Below, one piece after another: positions 34,436 to 43,746 of a DNA stretch of 64,000 bases. Each line of letters opens with the position of its first letter. Positions within the stretch are counted from its first letter, which is position 1. The stretch is from Propionibacteriaceae bacterium (lineage in GTDB: Bacteria > Actinomycetota > Actinomycetes > Propionibacteriales > Propionibacteriaceae), in the NCBI GenBank assembly GCA_016717345.1, contig JADKFR010000004.1:1-64000 (forward strand), in the 5' to 3' direction. The position numbers and the translations under genes were made by a program. The notes beneath the pieces were generated by a model that saw nothing but the letters and a program-made list of their open reading frames with translations, did not search any database and had not been told where the DNA came from.

Positions 34436-36292
34436 GTGGTGGGGCTGATCAACGAGGAAGACCTCGCGACGGTTCGGGAACGCTCCCGGATCGACGAGGT
34501 GGTCGGGGCTCACGTCACGCTGCGCAATGCCGGGGGCGGGTCGTTGAGCGGGCTGTGCCCGTTCCACGACGAGAAGACCCCCAGCTTCCGGGTCACGCCC
34601 GCCAGGGGGTTCTACCACTGCTTCGGCTGCGGCGAAGGTGGCGACGTCATCTCCTTCGTCCAGAAGATCTCCAACGTCTCCTTCGTCGAGGCGGTCGAAT
34701 ACCTCGCTGACCGGATCGGGCTGCAGCTTCGGTACACCGAAGGGGACGCGCACCGTCCCGAACCCGGGCTGCGGTTGCGGATCCTGGAGGCCAACCGCGA
34801 GGCGGCTGACTACTTCGCCGATCGACTCACCACGCCCGAGGCGTTGCCGGGGCGCCAGTTCCTGGCCGGTCGCGGCTTCGACCGGGACGTCAGCGAACGT
34901 TTCGGGCTCGGGTTCGCCCCCAGCGGTGGACGGGAGCTGTCGGCGCACCTGAGGGCGCGCGGCTTCACCGACGCCGAGCTGGTGAAGGCCGGCCTGGTGC
35001 GCGAGAACGGCTGGGACTTCTTTCAGGGCCGCCTGCTGTGGCCGATCCGGGACGCGGGACGCTCCGTCCTCGGCTTCGGGGCGCGCAAGCTCTTCGAAGA
35101 CGACCGGATGCCCGCCAAATACCTGAACACCCCCGAGACCGTCGTCTACCGCAAGTCGCAGGTGCTCTACGGGCTGGACCTGGCGCGAACGAACATCGCC
35201 CGCAAGAACCAGGCGGTGATCGTCGAGGGGTACACCGACGTCATGGCCGCACACCTGGCGGGTGTTGACACAGCGGTCGCCTCCTGCGGGACGGCGTTCG
35301 CCGACGATCACGCCCGCCTGTTGCAGCGGCTGATCGGCACCTCCGACGTCCAGGCCGGTGAGGTGATCTTCACCTTCGACGGCGACGCCGCCGGCCAGGC
35401 TGCCGCGTTGAAAGTGTTCAAGGGCGACCAGCACTTCGTCGCGCAGACCTACGTGGCCATCGAGCCGACCGGCCTCGACCCGTGTGACCTGCGGCTGCAG
35501 CACGGTGATGCCGCCTTGCGCGAACTGGTTGCCAGGCGTGTCCCGCTGTACCGGTTCGTGATGCGCAACGTGATCGGGGGGTTCGATCTGGATCGCGTCG
35601 AAGGACGCGTCTCGGCACTGCGGGCCGCGGCACCCCTGGTGAGCAGCATCCGCGACGCCGGGCTGGTCCCGGGCTACATCCGCGAACTTGCGCAGCTGCT
35701 CGGTCTTGACCCCGAGGAGGTCCGGCGCGAAGTCAAGCGCGCCTCCGCCAAGGGCGGCGGGCGTCCGTCCGGCTCGGCACCGGCCAGGCGTCCTGACGAG
35801 CCTGCGTTGCCCGGCCTCGACCTGCCGGATTCCCGCGATCGACGCTGGGAGGCCGAGCGCGGGACCCTTCGGCTGCTGCTGCGGGCGCCGGAGGCCTTCA
35901 CCGGCACCTTGAACGACCTGGTCGCCGACGATTTCGCACACCCGACCTATCGGGCGCTGTTCGAGCGCCTGGCAGCCTCCGCGGACGCCGGCCCAGGAGA
36001 CTGGGCGCAGCGCGTGCTGAGCGCGAACCAGGATCCGGTCATCGAGGAACTCGTCGTGACGCTGGCCGTCGAGCCCATCCTGAGGGAGCCGACTCCCGCC
36101 TACGCCGCTGAGTACGCCGCCGGGGTCCGGGTGTTGGCGGTGGCTCGGCAGATCGCCGCCTTGAAGTCGAAGCTGCAGCGGACGAACCCGGTTGAGGACC
36201 AGCTCGCCTACAACCGGATGTTCGCTTCCCTGGTTGATCTCGAAGCCCGGCGCAAGCAACTGGTCGCCGTGGCCACTGGGCCGTCGCTGTGA
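34436..36292 (+). CDS. dnaG: DNA primase
   Basis: 618 residues. It synthesises RNA primers for replication. The zinc domain CPFHDEKTPSF...HCFGCGEGG (residues ~39-67), RNA polymerase core region, and TOPRIM domain (VIVEGYTDVMA, FDGDAAGQ) are in order, followed by a DnaB-binding C-terminal domain. The GTG at 34436 is chosen because TAGACT is 7 nt upstream; GTG 34439 and 34418 are alternatives, and the usual N-terminus (GLINEEDLATVRERSRIDEVV) starts here. It follows dgt immediately. Confidence 0.95.
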   Translation: MVGLINEEDLATVRERSRIDEVVGAHVTLRNAGGGSLSGLCPFHDEKTPSFRVTPARGFYHCFGCGEGGDVISFVQKISNVSFVEAVEYLADRIGLQLRYTEGDAHRPEPGLRLRILEANREAADYFADRLTTPEALPGRQFLAGRGFDRDVSERFGLGFAPSGGRELSAHLRARGFTDAELVKAGLVRENGWDFFQGRLLWPIRDAGRSVLGFGARKLFEDDRMPAKYLNTPETVVYRKSQVLYGLDLARTNIARKNQAVIVEGYTDVMAAHLAGVDTAVASCGTAFADDHARLLQRLIGTSDVQAGEVIFTFDGDAAGQAAALKVFKGDQHFVAQTYVAIEPTGLDPCDLRLQHGDAALRELVARRVPLYRFVMRNVIGGFDLDRVEGRVSALRAAAPLVSSIRDAGLVPGYIRELAQLLGLDPEEVRREVKRASAKGGGRPSGSAPARRPDEPALPGLDLPDSRDRRWEAERGTLRLLLRAPEAFTGTLNDLVADDFAHPTYRALFERLAASADAGPGDWAQRVLSANQDPVIEELVVTLAVEPILREPTPAYAAEYAAGVRVLAVARQIAALKSKLQRTNPVEDQLAYNRMFASLVDLEARRKQLVAVATGPSL

Positions 36293-36385
36293 CCGATCCA
36301 CAGCGGTGGGTGTTGTCGATGTGTTGCCCCACAGTCGGGAATCCCGGGGGCTGACGCGGTCGCAGTGATGCCCGAAGGTGGGGTC

Positions 36386-37240
36386 ATGAGCCATCACCAC
36401 ACCCTCCCGCCCCTGCTCTCCGCCGACCAGGAGTCGCGACTGGCAGGCACCATCGAAGCCGGCCTGCTGGCCGCCCACCACCTCGCCAGTGGCGAGTGTC
36501 CCGTCGCTGCCAGCAGCGACGAGCTACGTCGCCTCGAAGCGGAGGGGCGCCTCGCCTGGCAGCACTTCCTGCTGGCGAACGTCCGGCTGGTGTGGCGGGA
36601 GGTGCGACGCTGTGGCAGGGGGAGCGGGCTGAGTGACGAGGAGTTGTTCCAGGAGGGGTTCCTCGCGCTGGCCGGCGCGCTCCAGCGATTTGATCACACC
36701 CGCGCGCGGTTCAGCACGTTCGCGACTCCCCGGCTGCGCCAGCATCTGTCGGCCGTCGCCGCGTCGAGGCTCGGCGGCCTCGGGATCCCGATGGGTCGAG
36801 CCGTGGAACTTCGCCACGCGAATCGACTGGCCGCCGAACTGGCCCAGGAACTCGGACGGCCCCCGGCTGTGGCGGAACTGGCCCAGGCCCTGGGCCGCAG
36901 CCCCGGGCACGTGGCGCTCTTGCTGAGCCATCGGCCGCCAGTGCCGCTGGACGGACAACTGGAGGTCGTCGGTGCCCTGGCGTCCTTCGATCCGCCGTCG
37001 GAGGAGACCGAGGACGAGAGGGGCGTCGTGGGTGTGCTGGCAGGGCTGGCCCTGGACGAGCGCCAGGTGCTGGCATTCCGCTTTGGCTTCATCGACGGGG
37101 AATCCCACACCTGCCGCGAGGTCGCTGCCAGGTTGGGCACCTCGGTCAGCTCGGTGCGTCGGATCGAACAGCGTGCGCTCGCGAACGTCCGTCGCCGGCT
37201 CCTGCCCGGCGGGGCGGCCAGGACCGCTCTGACGGGTTGA
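36386..37240 (+). CDS. RNA polymerase sigma factor (sigma-70 family)
   Basis: 284 residues from the ATG at 36386, preceded by GAAGGTGGGG. Region 2 (LANVRLVWREVRRCGRGSGLSDEELFQEGFLALAGALQRFD, then FSTFATPRLRQHL), a region-3 like helix (AAELAQELGRPPAVAELA), and region 4 with a helix-turn-helix (TCREVAARLGTSVSSVRRIEQRAL) are visible. Region 1.1 is missing, so it is a group 2/3-type alternative factor rather than the housekeeping one. Start codons further upstream (36365, 36368) would add seven residues at most. Targets unknown. Confidence 0.85.
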   Translation: MSHHHTLPPLLSADQESRLAGTIEAGLLAAHHLASGECPVAASSDELRRLEAEGRLAWQHFLLANVRLVWREVRRCGRGSGLSDEELFQEGFLALAGALQRFDHTRARFSTFATPRLRQHLSAVAASRLGGLGIPMGRAVELRHANRLAAELAQELGRPPAVAELAQALGRSPGHVALLLSHRPPVPLDGQLEVVGALASFDPPSEETEDERGVVGVLAGLALDERQVLAFRFGFIDGESHTCREVAARLGTSVSSVRRIEQRALANVRRRLLPGGAARTALTG

Positions 37241-37321
37241 CCGAGCGATCCATGGCAGCGGGGCCCTTCCAGCGGCTAGGTTGACGAGGCGGGGCCGACC
37301 GGGCCCGGGTGAAGGAGAGCG

Positions 37322-38305
37322 ATGCGGATCGGCGTCATGGGCACCGGCCTGATGGCTGAGCGGGCTCTGGAGGGATTCGCCGCAGCGGGGATCGACTGTG
37401 TCGCCCTGCTGCACCGTCCGGGCAGCCAGTCACGGGCCACCGAACTGGCAAGTCGATTCGGGGTGGGCGCGATCGACGTCGATCAGGATCGGTTCCTGGC
37501 GCGGTCCGACCTCGACGCGGTCTACGTGGCGCTGGTCAATGTCGCCCATGCGGCAGCGGCGCGGGCGGTGCTGCTGGCGGGCAAGCATGCCTTGGTGGAG
37601 AAGCCGTTCACGTCCACCGTGGCGGAAGCCGTGGAGGTCGCGGCCCTGGCCAAGGAGCGGGGGCTGATGGTGTGGGAAGCGATCATGCCGCGTTACGCAC
37701 CGACCCTGCCCGAGGTGAAGGAGGCGGTCGCGGAGCTTGGCGACCTCCGCTTCGCCTACGCCAATTACTCCCAGCGTTCCAGCCGCTACGACCGCTTCCT
37801 CGCCGGGGAGACCCCGCCGGTTTTCGACCCCGCGCTCTCGGGCGGCGCCCTCTACGACATCAACGTGTACAACGTGCACCTGGTCACGTTGCTGCTCGGG
37901 CAGCCGGACGCCGTCACGTACCGGGCCACCAGGCTTCGCGGCATCGACACCAGCGGCGTCCTGTCGCTGGAGTACCCAGCCGCGACCGCGGTGTGTGTGG
38001 GTGCCAAGGACAGCCAGAGCCCGCCCGGCCTGCTGATCCAAGGCACGCGGGGCTACCTGCGGATGGAGTCGCTGCCGCATGAGGTGTCCGGCATCACCGT
38101 GGTGACCGACCGGAGCCGGACGATCGTGGCTGCCCCGGTCGAGCACCCGATGGTGCCAGAACTGACCGCGTGCGCGGCCATGTTCGAGTCCGGGGACTTC
38201 ACGAGGTGCTACGCCGACCTTGACGCGTCGGTGGCCGTCATGGGTTTGCTGGAGACGGCTCGGCTCCAGGCCGGGATTCGGTTCGGCGCCGACCTCCCGG
38301 CCTGA
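37322..38305 (+). CDS. Gfo/Idh/MocA family oxidoreductase
   Basis: 327 residues. N-terminal Rossmann fold (IGVMGTGLMAERAL), the family's EKPFTSTVAEA (Lys about residue 91), and the C-terminal GFO/IDH domain. The substrate is not evident; it could be a sugar or trans-dihydrodiol. Preceded by GGTGAAGGAGAGCG. Convergent with the E1 gene. No associated sugar genes lie next to it. Confidence 0.85.
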   Translation: MRIGVMGTGLMAERALEGFAAAGIDCVALLHRPGSQSRATELASRFGVGAIDVDQDRFLARSDLDAVYVALVNVAHAAAARAVLLAGKHALVEKPFTSTVAEAVEVAALAKERGLMVWEAIMPRYAPTLPEVKEAVAELGDLRFAYANYSQRSSRYDRFLAGETPPVFDPALSGGALYDINVYNVHLVTLLLGQPDAVTYRATRLRGIDTSGVLSLEYPAATAVCVGAKDSQSPPGLLIQGTRGYLRMESLPHEVSGITVVTDRSRTIVAAPVEHPMVPELTACAAMFESGDFTRCYADLDASVAVMGLLETARLQAGIRFGADLPA

Positions 38306-38315
38306 AGCGGCTTGC

Positions 38316-40772
38316 TCAGACCCCCAGGCGGGCCCTGCGCACGATCTCGCCGTCGGTGAAGTTGGCCGCCGGGACGTGCCCGGGCAGCGGCACGATGCGC
38401 TCGTGGATGGCATCGATGATCCAGGAGGGCTGGGGGAAGAACAGGTCCTCCAGCTCCGGGGCGGGCGTGATGTGGTTGCGGGCACCCACCACCACCACCG
38501 GGGCGTCCAAGGAGTCGAAGGCCAGGTTCTGGACGTTCGAGGCCACCGTCTGCAGGAACGAGCCACGATCGACGGCGTCGGAGGCGAGGACGAGGCGCCC
38601 GGTCTTCTTCACCGACTCCAGCACGGGGCCGTAGTTGAGAGGTGCCACGTAGCGCAGGTCGATGACTTCGGCCGACACGCCGTACTTCTCCTGGAGTTCG
38701 TCCGCGGCCTGCAAGGCTCGGTACAGAGTCGCTCCCAGGGTGGCGATCGTGACGTCGCTGCCTTCGCGGCGGACCACCGGCTCGCCCTCGGGCGTCTCGT
38801 AGTAGCCCTCCGGCACACCGTCGGCTTCGAAGTGCTCGCCGATGTCGTAGAGCAGTTGGGATTCCAGGAAGATCACCGGATCGGTTCCCGACAGCGCGCG
38901 GTTGAGCATGCCCTTGGCGTCGGTGGGGGTCGCCGGGAAGTAGACCTTCAGTCCGGGGATGTGCGCCACGAGGGCTGACCAGTCCTGGGAATGCTGGGCG
39001 CCGTACTTGTTGCCCACGCTCACCCGCACCACCAGCGGCATCTTCAGCAGCCCGGCCGACATCGACTGCCACTTCGCGGCCTGGTTGAAGATCTCGTCCC
39101 CGGCGCGACCGAGGAAGTCGCAATACATGAGCTCGACCACGGCCCGGCCGCCCGACAGGGCATAGCCGACCCCGGCCCCCACGATCGCCGCCTCCGAGAT
39201 CGGGGAGTTGAACAGTCGCCGGTAAGGCAGCAGTTCGGTGAGCCCGCGGTACACCGCGAACGCGCCGCCCCAGTCGCGGTTCTCTTCGCCCCAGGCACAC
39301 ATGGTCGGGTCGATCGTGTACCGGTGCGCCATGGCCTCGAACAGGCCGTCACGGAACTGGTACATCTTCACCTTCGATACCGGCTTGCCGGCGGCGTCCG
39401 TGGCGGTGCGGACCTTCTTGGCGATCGCCTTGACGCGGGCGTTCTCGGCCAGCGGCTCGTTCAGCTCGGGCTCTCCGTCCCCGAAGGACTCGACGTGGCC
39501 GTTGGAGAGCATGGCACCCTCGATGTAGGCGACATCCACCCGCTCGAGTTCGCTGTTGTTGCTGGCCAGGGCCAGCACCTTGGTGAGGCGCTCGTCGATC
39601 CCGGCCTGCAGGTCCGTCACAGCTGCGGTGGTGATGATCCCCTCGGCGACCAGCCGGTCGGTGAAGCTCACGATGGAATCGGCGGCCTCCCAGGCTTCGA
39701 TCTCATCCCGCGTCCGGTAGCTGGAGGCGTCGGAGGGCGAGTGGCCCGAGATGCGGTAGGTGATGGTGTCGAGCAGGACGGGTCCCCGTCCGGCCAGCAG
39801 GATCTCCTTCTTGCGACGGACGGCGTCCGCGACGGCCAGCGGATCGTAGCCGTCGACGCGCTCGGCGTGCATGGCCTCGGGGTTCACGCCGGCACCGACG
39901 CGGGCGAGAATGTCGTAGCCCATGGTCTCGCCGGCCGTCTGGCCGCCCATGCCGTAGAAGTTGTTGAAGAAGTTGAACATGATCGGCGGGTTGCCGCCGT
40001 CCTCGGGGCGCCACAGGTTGCGGAACTGGTCCATCGCCGAGAACATCATCGCTTCCCACACCGGGCCGCAGCCCATGGAGGCGTCGCCGATATTGGCGAT
40101 CACGATGCCGGGAAGCCGGTTCACGCGCTTGAACAGGGCCGAGCCGGTCGCGATCGGGGCCGAGCCGCCGACGATGGCGTTGTTGGGCATCGAGCCGAAC
40201 GGGGTGAAGAAGGCGTGCATCGAGCCGCCCATGCCCCGGTTGAAGCCGGCCTTGCGGGCGAAGATCTCGGCCAGGGTGCCGAAGAGGATGAAGTTCTCGA
40301 CCAGTTCGCCGGACGTGGCGTAACCGAGCTTCTCGGCGTAGCGCAGCGTGTCACCGTCCAGGAAGCCCGACATGATTCCCTGGAGTTGCGCGGCGTCCAT
40401 CTTGCGGGCGGCGGAGAAGCTTTTGGCCAGAATCTCCCCGTGGCTGCGGTGGGAGCCGAAGATGTAGTCATCGGAGTCCAGTTCGGCCGCCTGGCCGACG
40501 GCGGAGGCTTCCTGGCCCATGGACAGGTGGGCGGGCCCCAAGTGGCTGTACTCGATGCCGTTCCACCCGCCAGTGGTCTTGATCGAGTTGAGCATGTTCT
40601 CGAACGTGCGGATCGTGATCATGTCGTGCAGCATCCCGACGAGCCCTTCGGCTCCGTAGCGGGCGGCGGCACCGGGAAGATCAGCTTCATAGGCGTTGAC
40701 CGGGATCGGCGGGACGGTGATCGAACCGCGGGCGCGAACCAGATCGGGATTGACGGTGAGTGACTTCGGCAT
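38316..40772 (-). CDS. fused alpha/beta thiamine-diphosphate 2-oxoacid dehydrogenase E1 component
   Basis: 818 residues. The N-terminal half has an E1-alpha fold with the TPP-binding GDASMGCGPVWEAM...NFFNN pattern and MGGSMHAFF; the C-terminal half (from about residue 490) is E1-beta (EENRDWGGAFAVYRGL, PISEAAIVGAGVGYAL, EIFNQAAKWQ, YFPATPTDAKGML). Such alpha/beta fusions are rarer than separate subunits. With E3 and E2 just upstream on the same strand it forms a complex acting on pyruvate, acetoin or a branched-chain oxoacid; the substrate cannot be told from sequence alone. Confidence 0.85.
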   Translation of the reverse strand: MPKSLTVNPDLVRARGSITVPPIPVNAYEADLPGAAARYGAEGLVGMLHDMITIRTFENMLNSIKTTGGWNGIEYSHLGPAHLSMGQEASAVGQAAELDSDDYIFGSHRSHGEILAKSFSAARKMDAAQLQGIMSGFLDGDTLRYAEKLGYATSGELVENFILFGTLAEIFARKAGFNRGMGGSMHAFFTPFGSMPNNAIVGGSAPIATGSALFKRVNRLPGIVIANIGDASMGCGPVWEAMMFSAMDQFRNLWRPEDGGNPPIMFNFFNNFYGMGGQTAGETMGYDILARVGAGVNPEAMHAERVDGYDPLAVADAVRRKKEILLAGRGPVLLDTITYRISGHSPSDASSYRTRDEIEAWEAADSIVSFTDRLVAEGIITTAAVTDLQAGIDERLTKVLALASNNSELERVDVAYIEGAMLSNGHVESFGDGEPELNEPLAENARVKAIAKKVRTATDAAGKPVSKVKMYQFRDGLFEAMAHRYTIDPTMCAWGEENRDWGGAFAVYRGLTELLPYRRLFNSPISEAAIVGAGVGYALSGGRAVVELMYCDFLGRAGDEIFNQAAKWQSMSAGLLKMPLVVRVSVGNKYGAQHSQDWSALVAHIPGLKVYFPATPTDAKGMLNRALSGTDPVIFLESQLLYDIGEHFEADGVPEGYYETPEGEPVVRREGSDVTIATLGATLYRALQAADELQEKYGVSAEVIDLRYVAPLNYGPVLESVKKTGRLVLASDAVDRGSFLQTVASNVQNLAFDSLDAPVVVVGARNHITPAPELEDLFFPQPSWIIDAIHERIVPLPGHVPAANFTDGEIVRRARLGV

Positions 40773-40793
40773 TTCTTCCTCTTGGTTGGGTGG

Positions 40794-42164
40794 TCAGTCC
40801 CGGAGGGCCCAGACGGCCTCGCGGATTCCTTCTGAGACGGTGGGGTGCGGGAAGACGATCTGGCGCAGGTCGTCGATGGTGAGTTCATTTTCGAGAACGG
40901 CGGCTGCACCCCAGATGGTTTCGGGAGCGTAGGGCCCAAGCAGGTGGACGCCGAGCACCGCGCGGGTGACCTGGTCGGCGATCAGCTTCACCGCTCCCGG
41001 ACCGCGGACGCCGTTCTCGGCGACGAATCGTCCAGACACGGCCAGCGGCACGGTGGCAGTGATGACCTGGTGGCCCCGGGCTTCGGCCTGGGCCTGCGTG
41101 AGGCCGACACCGGCCGCCTCGGGCATCGAGTAGACCGCCCACGGGATGGTGTCCGTGCGCAGCCGCTGCCCCGTGGCCTTCGCCTGGACGGGATCAATGA
41201 TGTGGGCCGCGGCGATCTCGCCCATCCGGTAGGCGGCGTGGGCGAGCAGGCTGCGTCCGGTGACATCGCCGACCGCCCAGACGTTAGGGAGGTTCGTCTT
41301 CATCGAGTCATCGACGACGACCCCACGGGGCCCGAGGTCGAGGCCGGCTTCCTTCGCGCCCCAGCCGTCCACTGAGGGACGCCGTCCGACCGCCATCAGG
41401 ATCACGTCGGCCTCAACCCGGGCGGTGTTGCCGTGAGCGTCGGTGTAGACGACCGTGCCGTCCTCGATCCCGGTAACCCGGCAGCCGAGGTGGAACGTGA
41501 CCTCCTTCAGCGCCTTCCGGAGCTTTCCGGCGAGCTCGTCGTCCATGAACGGGACGATCTCCGGCAGCATCTCGATGATGTCGACGTGGGAGCCGAACGC
41601 GGCGAACAGGGACGCGAACTCGACGCCGATCACGCCGCCGCCGATCACCACCAGCCGCGGCGGGACGGCTTCGACGGCGAGCAGTCCGGTGGAGTCGACG
41701 ACCTTGGGATTGTCCTTGGCCCCCGGGATCGGTGGCATGACGGGAACCGAACCGGTGGCCACGATCACATGGTCGGCGGTCCGTCGGACCCCGTCCACCT
41801 CGACGACTCCGGGGCCGATCAGGGTGCCGTGGCCGAAGACGACCTCGACCTTCATCCGCTTCTCGGCGGCTGCCACCCCGGCCACCAGTTTGGCCACGAC
41901 GTCGGCCTTCCAGGCCTGCACCGTCGCCCAGTCGTAGGAGACCCCGGTCGCGGTCACCCCGAACTGTTCGGAATGGAGGGCGTGGGAGTAGAGCTTCGCC
42001 GAGTTGAGCAGGCTCTTGGTCGGGATGCAGCCGACGTTGAGGCAGGTGCCGCCGAGAGACTCCTTCTCGATCAGCAGGACCCGCTTGTGGGCGTGTCCCA
42101 GCCGCTCAGCCGCGAGGTAGCCGCCGGGGCCGCCCCCGAGGACGATCACATCAAAATCAGCCAT
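40794..42164 (-). CDS. lpdA: dihydrolipoyl dehydrogenase (E3)
   Basis: 456 residues. FAD-dependent disulfide reductase. FAD-binding VLGGGPGGYLAAERLG at the start, redox-active disulfide GGTCLNVGCIPTKS, NAD-binding VVIGGGVIGVEFASLF, and the C-terminal dimer domain with the His-Glu pair (FPHPTVSEGI). Lies between the E2 gene (12 bp upstream) and the E1 gene (21 bp downstream); re-oxidises E2 lipoyl groups. Confidence 0.96.
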   Translation of the reverse strand: MADFDVIVLGGGPGGYLAAERLGHAHKRVLLIEKESLGGTCLNVGCIPTKSLLNSAKLYSHALHSEQFGVTATGVSYDWATVQAWKADVVAKLVAGVAAAEKRMKVEVVFGHGTLIGPGVVEVDGVRRTADHVIVATGSVPVMPPIPGAKDNPKVVDSTGLLAVEAVPPRLVVIGGGVIGVEFASLFAAFGSHVDIIEMLPEIVPFMDDELAGKLRKALKEVTFHLGCRVTGIEDGTVVYTDAHGNTARVEADVILMAVGRRPSVDGWGAKEAGLDLGPRGVVVDDSMKTNLPNVWAVGDVTGRSLLAHAAYRMGEIAAAHIIDPVQAKATGQRLRTDTIPWAVYSMPEAAGVGLTQAQAEARGHQVITATVPLAVSGRFVAENGVRGPGAVKLIADQVTRAVLGVHLLGPYAPETIWGAAAVLENELTIDDLRQIVFPHPTVSEGIREAVWALRD

Positions 42165-42176
42165 GATGGTGCCCGT

Positions 42177-43565
42177 TCAGCCGAGGACGGTGAGGTCGAT
42201 GTCGGCCACGGCCGCGCACAGGTCTTTGAGGTAGCGGGCCGCGTCGGCGCCGTCGATGACCCGGTGGTCAGCGGTCAGCGAGAACCCGATCCGTTGTTCG
42301 GCGCCCACGCCGCCGTCGGCGTGGATCACCGCGCGGGGGAAGATGGCATCGACTCCCAGGATCGCGACCTGCGGGACGTTCAGCAGGGGCGTGAACGACT
42401 CGATTCCGAAAGCTCCGAGGTTCGAGACGGTGAACGTCGCTCCGCTGAGCAGGTCGGGACTGATCGAGCCGCCGATCGCTTCCATCGCCAGGTTCTTCGA
42501 CAGCGTCGAGAACTGGCGCAAGGTCATCGTGTCGGAGAACCGCAGCGTCGGAACGAGCAGGCCGCGAGGCGTATCGACCGCCATCCCCAGATGGACGCTC
42601 GCGAACGTCCGCAGCACCCCGTCGCTGAGGTGGGCGTTGACAACCGCATGCCTGGCAAGGGTCTTCACCGCCGCGTAGCCGACCAGGTCACCCACGGTCA
42701 CCGAGGACAATTCCGGGTCGGCGGCTCCCTTCAAGCGCTTGCGCAGTGCCAACAGGGCGGCTGCCGGAGCGGTCGCCGTGTACGTCAGCTGCGCGGACGT
42801 TGCCAGCGAGGCCATCATCCGCTCGGCGATCACCTTGCGGACGCCCTTCAGGGGCGCATCGGTGAAGGCGCCGGGGAATCCGGTGGCCACCGAAGCATGG
42901 CCGGGGACCACCGGCGTCGTCATCTCGGCGGAGGAGCCATCGCCGGCGGCGGCGGCGAGGTCGGCCCGGGTCACCCGTCCGCCGATCCCGGTGCCCACGG
43001 CACCGGGCAAGAAGCCGTCCGCAGCGGCGCGGGCGCCCGCGGTGAGCCCGGGGCCGGCGGCGATCGCAGCCTCCACGTCCCGGGTGATCACCCGGCCACC
43101 CGGCCCGGAACCGGCCAGACGGTCGGCCGCGATCCCAGCGCCGGCAGCCACCCCACGAGCCCGTGGCGAGACCGCAGCGCCGCCGGCAGTCGGGACGGCC
43201 GACGGTGGCGTCACGCCTGGGACCGGTGTGGTTGCGGAACCGGTGGGCTCCGCTGCGGGTTCGACGGTCGGCTCTGAGGCCGGAGCGGCCTGGCCGGCGG
43301 CGGCCAGCGCCTCGTCCACCGAGTCCCCGACCGCCCCCACCACGGCAATCGCCTGCTTGACGGGCACGTCGTCGCCCTCCTCAGCCAGCAGTGCCAGGAC
43401 CGTCCCGGCAACCCCGGAGGGCACCTCCATGGCAGATTTGTCCGTTTCGATCTCGCACAGCAAGGTGCCCGCCTCGACGGTGTCGCCCACGGCGACCAGC
43501 CACGTCGTCACCAGACACGACTCGACGGTGTTACCCAACTGGGGCATCACGACAACCTGGGCCAT
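42177..43565 (-). CDS. dihydrolipoamide acyltransferase (E2)
   Basis: 462 residues. One N-terminal lipoyl domain (VVMPQLGNTVES; lipoyl Lys in ETDKSAME), an Ala/Pro/Gly-rich linker, a peripheral subunit-binding domain (SPRARGVAAGAGI, then GPGGRVITRDV), a second PSBD-like segment (ADGFLPGAVGTGIGGRVTRADL), and a catalytic CoA-acyltransferase domain with DHRVIDGADAARYL. The start has GAAGGA upstream. First gene of the E2-E3-E1 operon; the acyl specificity is unknown. Confidence 0.93.
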   Translation of the reverse strand: MAQVVVMPQLGNTVESCLVTTWLVAVGDTVEAGTLLCEIETDKSAMEVPSGVAGTVLALLAEEGDDVPVKQAIAVVGAVGDSVDEALAAAGQAAPASEPTVEPAAEPTGSATTPVPGVTPPSAVPTAGGAAVSPRARGVAAGAGIAADRLAGSGPGGRVITRDVEAAIAAGPGLTAGARAAADGFLPGAVGTGIGGRVTRADLAAAAGDGSSAEMTTPVVPGHASVATGFPGAFTDAPLKGVRKVIAERMMASLATSAQLTYTATAPAAALLALRKRLKGAADPELSSVTVGDLVGYAAVKTLARHAVVNAHLSDGVLRTFASVHLGMAVDTPRGLLVPTLRFSDTMTLRQFSTLSKNLAMEAIGGSISPDLLSGATFTVSNLGAFGIESFTPLLNVPQVAILGVDAIFPRAVIHADGGVGAEQRIGFSLTADHRVIDGADAARYLKDLCAAVADIDLTVLG

Positions 43566-43682
43566 TCATCATTCCTTCGTCGAGGTCGCAGGCCAGCGGA
43601 GTGGGGGACAGGGGTCCAACCCGGACCGCAGGCCCAGCGATGGGCTGCGTCAGCTACTTTCGCCACACTTGCGTTCAGCTTT

Positions 43683-43699
43683 CGATTAGAAGCTTATCG
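43683..43699. promoter_or_regulatory. candidate operator before the E2-E3-E1 operon
   Basis: CGATTAGAAGCTTATCG follows a palindromic pattern CGATnAGnnnCTnATCG, 118 bp upstream of the E2 start and 48 bp past the end of the adjacent DeoR gene. It could be the binding site of that regulator. Confidence 0.4.
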
Positions 43700-43746
43700 C
43701 TGTCGTAACGGCAGTGCAAGAACGTTTCAAATCTGAGGACCTCGGG

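Noticed and set aside
33197..36481. A very long open frame on the minus strand opposite dgt and dnaG.
   Set aside because: High-GC codon bias on the sense strand keeps the antisense frame open; dgt and dnaG on the + strand are clear, and the translation shows no family match.
38991..40763. Long + strand frame opposite the E1 gene.
   Set aside because: E1 on the minus strand is clear; the antisense frame is a by-product of GC bias.
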